Source: Thermoplasmata archaeon (GTDB taxonomy: Archaea; Thermoplasmatota; Thermoplasmata; Thermoplasmatales; Thermoplasmataceae). Taken from it: a stretch of 40,013 bases of DNA. Under the pieces are notes generated by a model that saw nothing but the letters and a program-made list of their open reading frames with translations, was not told where the DNA came from and did no database searches. How positions within the stretch are numbered: position 1 is the stretch's first letter; each line of letters opens with the position of its first letter. The stretch spans positions 1-40,013 of the forward strand of contig JAJZXB010000013.1 of the NCBI GenBank assembly GCA_021846395.1, read 5' to 3'. The position numbers and the translations under genes were made by a program. Positions 35,119 to 40,013 of this stretch are shown here, piece by piece.

Positions 35119-35872
35119 TGCTATCAACCTCTGGGACAAGCAACATTTCTTCTTTTTCTACATCATTTTCCCTATAGTTTACCTGCAAAACACTTTTGTC
35201 TGTATTTATCTTATAATAGTTATTATTTACGTCATATACATATTCACATGTTTTTGGATTACGGTTAGAGTCATAATTTACTGGTACTATTTCTTTTCTC
35301 AAGTTATTGTTTTCTAATTTTATTTTTTTGATAAATTTTGTTGGTGTTGGAAGTCTTACAGAAATAAGATTTTCTGAATAAATTTTCTTAATTTTAGCAT
35401 CATCTATATAATTCAGGCTTGCAATCATATTGGCAGTTCCAAGGGACACTGGAAATACTGGAATGTTATTTTTAATTTTTTGACTGAGATCGTCCATAAT
35501 TTCTTGAGTTGAGTGGAAAAAAATCCTATATACAATTTGATTTACAAAACTGTCTGGAATGATCATTTCATACGGTATTTGCGTATAATCGTACCCAGAT
35601 TTTGATAAATTTTTATAAAAATTATTGGAATCAACAATTTTCATATAATTTAGTGTTCCAATATACTTTCTTATTCTGGATTGTGTTGAAACTGCTATAA
35701 TTGCATGTTTCAAATTCAACATATCATAATATGAGTCAAAATCGTATCCTAAAATTGATGCTATTATTCCTTCTACTGTTGTTCTGGGTGGAAAATCATA
35801 ACTCAATGATGATGAATTGGAATAAAATTTCCTGAAATGAGCAAACTTTCCTTTTATATCAAATATAATCAT
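35099..35872 (-). CDS. cas5: Cascade subunit Cas5 (Cas5h/I-B type)
   Basis: 257 aa RAMP protein that binds the crRNA 5' handle. The N-terminal strand FDIKGKFAHFRKFYSNSSSL and the signature FPPRTTVEGIIASILGYD are those of the I-B Cas5. A few bases after cas7, without a clear ribosome site. Confidence 0.93.
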   Translation of the reverse strand: MIIFDIKGKFAHFRKFYSNSSSLSYDFPPRTTVEGIIASILGYDFDSYYDMLNLKHAIIAVSTQSRIRKYIGTLNYMKIVDSNNFYKNLSKSGYDYTQIPYEMIIPDSFVNQIVYRIFFHSTQEIMDDLSQKIKNNIPVFPVSLGTANMIASLNYIDDAKIKKIYSENLISVRLPTPTKFIKKIKLENNNLRKEIVPVNYDSNRNPKTCEYVYDVNNNYYKINTDKSVLQVNYRENDVEKEEMLLVPEVDSNEFFCS

Positions 35873-35877
35873 ATTTA

Positions 35878-36738
35878 TCAGAAATTTATATTGTTCGTGT
35901 TTAGCAAATTGCTTTTCCAGTATTTTCCTATTTGGATGTTTTTTGTCTCCAGTACATTTTTAAGAGCGGAAATATCAAGCGAGTAATCACTTATATTTCT
36001 TATTGGATTATTAATCGATTTTAGTTTTATATAATCCCTCATATCGCCAACATATTTATCGGATATTGTCCGGAGATAAAACAGCGGTGTTTGCCCTATT
36101 TTGCTTCTTGACGCCTGTTCGGGAATGGCATTTATGAGCGCGTCATCAAGCGCTTCCATGTCATTTTCAGACAAACCAGACTTTTCTGCACGTTTTCCAT
36201 TAATGATACCATAAAACGAGATTAATGAATAATATAAACGGTAATCTTTCCCAATTGAACTATTTTTATTTCCTATCTTACTTGCAAAACCACCAGTTAT
36301 TGAATATGAGTTCAACAGTTCAACCGCATTTAATGAATATCCCCAAGAAAATTGTACTGGCCCAACTATTTTTACTGAATCATTTGAATTGCCTGCATCC
36401 TTATCTCCCTTTATAGGTACCATTGCACCAAACATCCTTATATCAATGAAATCTTTAAGCCTTTCAAAGTCTTTTTTAAGATCTTTAATTCCAATGTTTT
36501 CCATTGATTCTGTAAGCCTTTCAGTAGCAGTTTGTACATTAGGGTCATGATTTATGAATATCTCCTTGCCCTGATCCAGCATATAGTCCCTTATATACCT
36601 TTTTAACCTTACATCGGAAACAAGGTTTGTTAAGGTCTGGTAATCCATTCTTGGCCTGTTCTCATCGTCAATATCTCCATTTGGGTTTGTTAATTTTGCT
36701 TCGTACGTAAAAATTATTTCTCCATTTTTTATACTCAT
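35878..36738 (-). CDS. cas7: Cascade backbone subunit Cas7 (Csh2 type)
   Basis: 286 aa, forms the crRNA-binding backbone. The Csh2 signature LTNPNGDIDDENRPRMD follows the first strand, then VRLKRYIRDYML and MFGAMVPIKGD; GPVQFSWGYSLN is also conserved. A strong GGAGGAG lies 6 bases before the ATG, and the start overlaps the cas8b stop (ATGA), so production may be boosted to the several copies needed per complex. Confidence 0.95.
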   Translation of the reverse strand: MSIKNGEIIFTYEAKLTNPNGDIDDENRPRMDYQTLTNLVSDVRLKRYIRDYMLDQGKEIFINHDPNVQTATERLTESMENIGIKDLKKDFERLKDFIDIRMFGAMVPIKGDKDAGNSNDSVKIVGPVQFSWGYSLNAVELLNSYSITGGFASKIGNKNSSIGKDYRLYYSLISFYGIINGKRAEKSGLSENDMEALDDALINAIPEQASRSKIGQTPLFYLRTISDKYVGDMRDYIKLKSINNPIRNISDYSLDISALKNVLETKNIQIGKYWKSNLLNTNNINF

Positions 36739-37121
36739 TTTATCTCCTCCTCGTTATTCTTTGCTCTGCTAAGGCTGTATCCAGTCATTATTAAAAAAAC
36801 ATTCTCGTCATCGCTCAACGGCCATTTCTCCTTGTTTACAATATATCTAGACAGTACTTCATGAAATATTTTAAGAGAATCTGGTAATTTTTTTGAGTGT
36901 ATATCGTATTGTTGAATCTTTTCATCTATAGCATTACCAAATCTGAAAATAGACCTAAAATTCATTCCCTGAAAGTTTATTTTGTCCAAAAGAGGATTTT
37001 TCCCAATTTCTTTGCTTGCATAGAGGTATTTCCCAATTTCCCCCATTGCAAACCCCATATTAAAAAGTGCTTCTTCTACATTACTGTAACCCATTTTTTC
37101 TTCGAATTCTTCATTTTCCAT
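36735..37121 (-). CDS. cas11: Predicted Cas11b small subunit from an internal start in cas8b
   Basis: ATG at 37121 is codon 462 of cas8b and in the same frame. Eight bases before it is an AAAGGAGG ribosome site (GGAGG at 37130-37134), as strong as those before cas7 and cas4. The product would be 128 aa (MENEEFEEKMGYSNVEEALF...), mostly helical, the size and place known for Cas11 in I-B, I-C and I-D systems, where the small subunit is made by internal translation of the cas8/cas10d gene. The codons under the site encode KEE, so chance cannot be excluded, but position, spacing and size all agree. Confidence 0.75.
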   Translation of the reverse strand: MENEEFEEKMGYSNVEEALFNMGFAMGEIGKYLYASKEIGKNPLLDKINFQGMNFRSIFRFGNAIDEKIQQYDIHSKKLPDSLKIFHEVLSRYIVNKEKWPLSDDENVFLIMTGYSLSRAKNNEEEIK

Positions 37122-38504
37122 ATTTTTTTCCTCCTTTATTGATTTTATTTCCCCTAAGAATTTTATATATGCATTTTGTTTTAATATATCTTTGTATACA
37201 AATTTTGATTTGCCACTATTAAAAAAATTTGAGGAGTTGTATTTATTGAATCTTTTAATTAATTCAGCCTTCTGGATTGGAGTAGCGGTAAAAATTCTTT
37301 TTACCATAGATATTGATTCTTTCGTATAAAGCGTTACCATCTTACGAAAATCTCCAATATTAAAATATTTATTGCTTTGTAACAAATCAGAGTAGTTGTT
37401 ATATGTGCGAACAAGTGCCCCGTCTATTTCTTTTATTCTGGATACCGGAATTTCGGTTATCATATCTATAATCTTGAAGGAACTATTATTGGGTATATAA
37501 AAGATTATATTTAAAAAATATTCATCTGGCCCAGTTATTGAAAGTGCATTATTTTCTAATTTTATAATTGAATCGATATTATTATTTATTGCCGAGTTTA
37601 CTAGTTTAAAAGCTTCTTTAATGTCAACTTTAATGTCAATATTTTTTTGAACAAACGGGATTTCTTCAGGTATTACCAGTATATTATATCCAAGATAGGT
37701 AGCCAAATTGTTTTTAATGAAATTTTCTCCGGAAATTATAGAATTATAACAATCTTTACACATTTGAAAATTTTTTGAGAAATCTTTAATATTTGATGCA
37801 AATGAATGTTTATCGGTATTATAGTATTTGTAAGATAATTTTTTGGTGTCGGAGGTGACCTTTGTTTTTTTGCCACAAATAAAGCAAATACCGTCATTAT
37901 AGATTAAGTCATCGAGAGAAAGTGAATTTAATAAGATTTCTTTATATTCATTATCATCTACAATTAAATTTCCATCTATGGATATGGTATATAACTTTAT
38001 GTTACTGTAAAAACCGTTTAAATCGGATGTCTGTTTTTTTAACTGATCTATAAGTTCACGTCTATACTCTTTTTTATTTGAGGCAACTTTAGTGAATTTT
38101 ATATTAGTATTATACTTTTTAGAATATATTTCAATAGAAACATCTTCAAAATTTATTTTGTCATCATAGTAATAATTCTCTACTATTTGTTTAAGTTTTT
38201 TAAAATTGTTCTTATATAATCTTGGCACCGCCTCAAATAGATAGCTTAAATTATCTGTAGTTGCATGCCATTGTGGAGTATTTGCTTTTAAATTTCCAAC
38301 CCATAAATATTCTTTTGAAAGTTCTTTGATGGATTGTTTATCAATTGGTTCTAATGTAATATGTATCACTTTATTATTTGTAGAAAAATCTACAGTAGCG
38401 ATAAAGTTTTCTTTTTTTCCTAGCTTTATATTTGAATACATATCGTCTGTAATGGTTCCAGCTGAGGACGCCTGTTCCCCTATTAATTTTATAGCACTTA
38501 TCAT
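36735..38504 (-). CDS. cas8b: Cascade large subunit Cas8b (Csh1-like)
   Basis: 589 aa, PAM-recognising large subunit of type I-B. It is poorly conserved as expected, but the central zinc-binding region is present: CFICGKK (Cys207, Cys210) and MCKDCYNS (Cys249, Cys252). The C-terminal 130 residues are helical and double as the small subunit. One base separates it from cas6, with a weak AGGGGTC before the ATG. The position between cas6 and cas7 is diagnostic. Confidence 0.92.
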   Translation of the reverse strand: MISAIKLIGEQASSAGTITDDMYSNIKLGKKENFIATVDFSTNNKVIHITLEPIDKQSIKELSKEYLWVGNLKANTPQWHATTDNLSYLFEAVPRLYKNNFKKLKQIVENYYYDDKINFEDVSIEIYSKKYNTNIKFTKVASNKKEYRRELIDQLKKQTSDLNGFYSNIKLYTISIDGNLIVDDNEYKEILLNSLSLDDLIYNDGICFICGKKTKVTSDTKKLSYKYYNTDKHSFASNIKDFSKNFQMCKDCYNSIISGENFIKNNLATYLGYNILVIPEEIPFVQKNIDIKVDIKEAFKLVNSAINNNIDSIIKLENNALSITGPDEYFLNIIFYIPNNSSFKIIDMITEIPVSRIKEIDGALVRTYNNYSDLLQSNKYFNIGDFRKMVTLYTKESISMVKRIFTATPIQKAELIKRFNKYNSSNFFNSGKSKFVYKDILKQNAYIKFLGEIKSIKEEKNMENEEFEEKMGYSNVEEALFNMGFAMGEIGKYLYASKEIGKNPLLDKINFQGMNFRSIFRFGNAIDEKIQQYDIHSKKLPDSLKIFHEVLSRYIVNKEKWPLSDDENVFLIMTGYSLSRAKNNEEEIK

Positions 38505-38505
38505 T

Positions 38506-39246
38506 TTAGACCCCTAAAATTTTTATACATCCAAATCCCTCTGAATTCTTTGAACCTATCCCTGCATAATAAATTAGCTTCATAATAGAGGGGTCAGCTT
38601 CTATTGTGAATAAGCCGTTAAAACATTTTATAAAGGTATCTTTAAAATACACAATTTTTTCATCATGCTTATTTTTTATATTATTGGGTCTTATATGAAA
38701 ATTCATTATTTTCATACCATTACCATTGATAGCTTTTAATTTGGTTTCAATATTTGATTTAATTAACTTTTCAAATTCATTACTCCATGGATCATAATAT
38801 ATTCTCTTTTTATCTTCAGATCTAAATACTGTTAAAGGTGATAACATTTCAATCATGTAATGTCTACTATTAGTATAATGATCATCATTAAAAAGTTCAG
38901 ATTTAATATCCATAACTTGTAACTTCATACCGTTGATGTAAAGGTTTTCATCAGTTAAAATGTTATATGCAATCTCTGATACAAGTTCATCATCATAAGC
39001 GGAAAAAATTATATTTATAGGTGAATTAAATAAAATATTTTTGTTTTCCATTTTGAATTTACCAAAAATTTTTGAGAAAGTCATAAGTTTTATTTTTTTG
39101 GGACCTACCATATAACCATAATCGTGAAGTCTAACCCTTTCTTTAACGTCAGAAATATGAGAATAAAAGAAGGCTTGTATGAGATTATTATAATTAACTG
39201 GCAGTGTTAAAATTCCTGAAAACGTAAACTTTATGTTAATTCTCAC
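38506..39246 (-). CDS. cas6: CRISPR repeat endonuclease Cas6
   Basis: 246 aa RAMP protein that cuts the precursor within each repeat, leaving the 8-base handle. The first strand is INIKFTFSGILTLPVNYNNL; the Gly-rich loop near the C-terminus is GIGSKNSEGFGCIKI, diagnostic of Cas6. First gene of the operon. The start is GTG at 39246; an ATG two bases earlier is out of frame. It has no ribosome site, and a TATA box 28 bases upstream fits a leaderless start. Confidence 0.93.
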   Translation of the reverse strand: MRINIKFTFSGILTLPVNYNNLIQAFFYSHISDVKERVRLHDYGYMVGPKKIKLMTFSKIFGKFKMENKNILFNSPINIIFSAYDDELVSEIAYNILTDENLYINGMKLQVMDIKSELFNDDHYTNSRHYMIEMLSPLTVFRSEDKKRIYYDPWSNEFEKLIKSNIETKLKAINGNGMKIMNFHIRPNNIKNKHDEKIVYFKDTFIKCFNGLFTIEADPSIMKLIYYAGIGSKNSEGFGCIKILGV

Positions 39247-39266
39247 ATTTGTTTATATTATCATTT

Positions 39267-39274
39267 CATATAAA
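39267..39274 (-). promoter_or_regulatory. TATA-box promoter of the cas operon
   Basis: On the minus strand, TTTATATG lies about 28 bases before the GTG start of cas6. It is the only good candidate, and no other promoter-like gap exists in the tightly packed operon, so all cas genes are probably on one transcript. Confidence 0.55.
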
Positions 39275-39887
39275 TGTTTCTCGGAATTGCCAGCAATAAG
39301 CCGTTAGAATTTTTCAATAATAATTACGATTAATCAAGTAAAATATTGAGTCTACGAATCAAATATTGTATGAGCATATTATTCCATACAAAAAATCGGT
39401 GTTCCAACCTGTGCTACACAATGAAATGTGTGAAAGTGATCTAACAGTTCTTTGCCGCCATAGAATAAATAGTAAAATTTTTATTGATATTACTTATTAT
39501 CTATTATACGATAAAATAGAACCTTAATAGGATTGGACGACTTTACATCGATTTATTTTAATTGTTTACAAAGCGGGGGAATAATTAGTATTCTTCTAAT
39601 ATTCAAAATTTAATTTTTCGGCATTTACTGCCCTACTTTCCGACCCCTTCCAGATTTAGGTACATGTTATTGATCCCAATATTTCAAAAATTTCCTACTG
39701 TTTTTGTTCTGCCCCTTTCTATCATCATCGTTTCATCAATGTTAATCATCGGGAGTTTTTCCCGTTCCGAAACTGCTTTATCAGTTGAATCTTTCTTGTT
39801 GACATCGAACTGTGCCAAGGATTTGGTATATAGAGAAATAGATTATAGAATCCATTCAGAATGATAAAAATTATACTTTTATAAATA
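39275..39887. other. Gene-poor region, possible coding remnant
   Basis: About 610 bases between the cas operon and tRNA-Ala. The clearest signal is a minus-strand open stretch of about 52 codons at 39684-39842, with protein-like composition (KSLAQFDVNKKDSTDKAVSE, then REKLPMINIDETMMIERGRT) but no good start. It may be a decayed gene fragment. The overlapping plus-strand frame at 39664-39864 is Ser/Ile-rich and looks like its shadow. The rest shows nothing I recognise. Confidence 0.35.
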
Positions 39888-39959
39888 TGGACCGAAGGGG
39901 ATTTGAACCCCTGCCCTCTTCCATGCCAAGGAAGCGATCTACCGCTGATCTATCGGCCC
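39888..39959 (-). tRNA. tRNA-Ala (GGC)
   Basis: Read on the minus strand, acceptor stem GGGCCGA pairs with TCGGTCC (7 bp including the G3-U70 pair that defines alanine tRNAs), with discriminator A. The anticodon arm is CTTCC-TTGGCAT-GGAAG with anticodon GGC. The T arm is AGGGG-TTCAAAT-CCCCT. No CCA encoded, no intron, 72 bases. A TATA-like TTTATACATAATATTATAA lies upstream. Confidence 0.95.
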
Positions 39960-40013
39960 CTTCATACTGTATTATAATATTATGTATAAATCTTATTATA
40001 TTTTGCCCCTATC

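Noticed and set aside
39664-39864. 66 aa plus-strand frame before tRNA-Ala
   Set aside because: Ser/Ile-rich with no start signal; it is the complement of the more protein-like minus-strand frame.

Overview
The window is AT-rich archaeal DNA. Short TATA boxes sit about 25-30 bases before many first genes, so those transcripts are probably leaderless, while downstream operon genes carry GGAGG/GGTGAT ribosome sites. Two archaeal-type tRNA genes lack an encoded CCA. Protein content (APC permease with CBS domains, DUF929, HtpX-like M48 protease, methylcitrate-type enzymes, archaeal I-B CRISPR) fits a Thermoplasmatales-like acidophile such as the Ferroplasma/Acidiplasma group. That placement is an inference from gene content and composition, not from a search.

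Left part (1-12 kb) is metabolic. It holds a CBS-tailed amino-acid permease, a two-gene D-2-hydroxyacid (glycolate/lactate-type) dehydrogenase operon, and a calcineurin-like phosphoesterase. A citrate/methylcitrate synthase lies about 0.9 kb downstream of an overlapping prpD-prpB pair, with a decayed VapBC locus between them; together these could run the methylcitrate route of propionyl-CoA oxidation. After them come a DUF929 membrane protein with a half-lost CxxC, a 47-residue Cys-rich protein missed by length filters, and a cobalt-precorrin C17-methyltransferase.

Middle part (12-25 kb) is mixed. It contains the C-terminal stump of a TnpB, an M48 membrane protease, an RHH-antitoxin-like gene coupled to an unrecognised zinc-ribbon gene, and a visibly GC-richer SWIM-domain gene that looks acquired. 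Then follow tRNA-Asp, glutamyl-tRNA reductase, an MFS exporter, a sodium:solute symporter with its DUF3311 partner, NAD synthetase and a CPA1 antiporter.

Right part (25-39 kb) is a complete type I-B CRISPR-Cas locus: 83 repeats of 30 bases with 82 spacers by my count, then a leader, a terminator-like hairpin, and a single minus-strand operon cas6-cas8b-cas7-cas5-cas3-cas4-cas1-cas2. The repeat-derived 5' handle, the degenerate repeats at the far end and the position of the leader all show that the array is read right to left and grows next to cas2. Inside cas8b a strong ribosome site precedes an in-frame ATG, predicting a separate 128-residue Cas11 small subunit. Three pairs of spacers look like independent captures of variant alleles of the same foreign loci, each over a gene start; one spacer is duplicated and one carries an (AT)11 tract that makes it the longest in the array. 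The window closes with tRNA-Ala.

I did not find a wholly new defence system. The most unusual items are the spacer pairs, the internal Cas11 start, and the RHH/zinc-ribbon gene pair.
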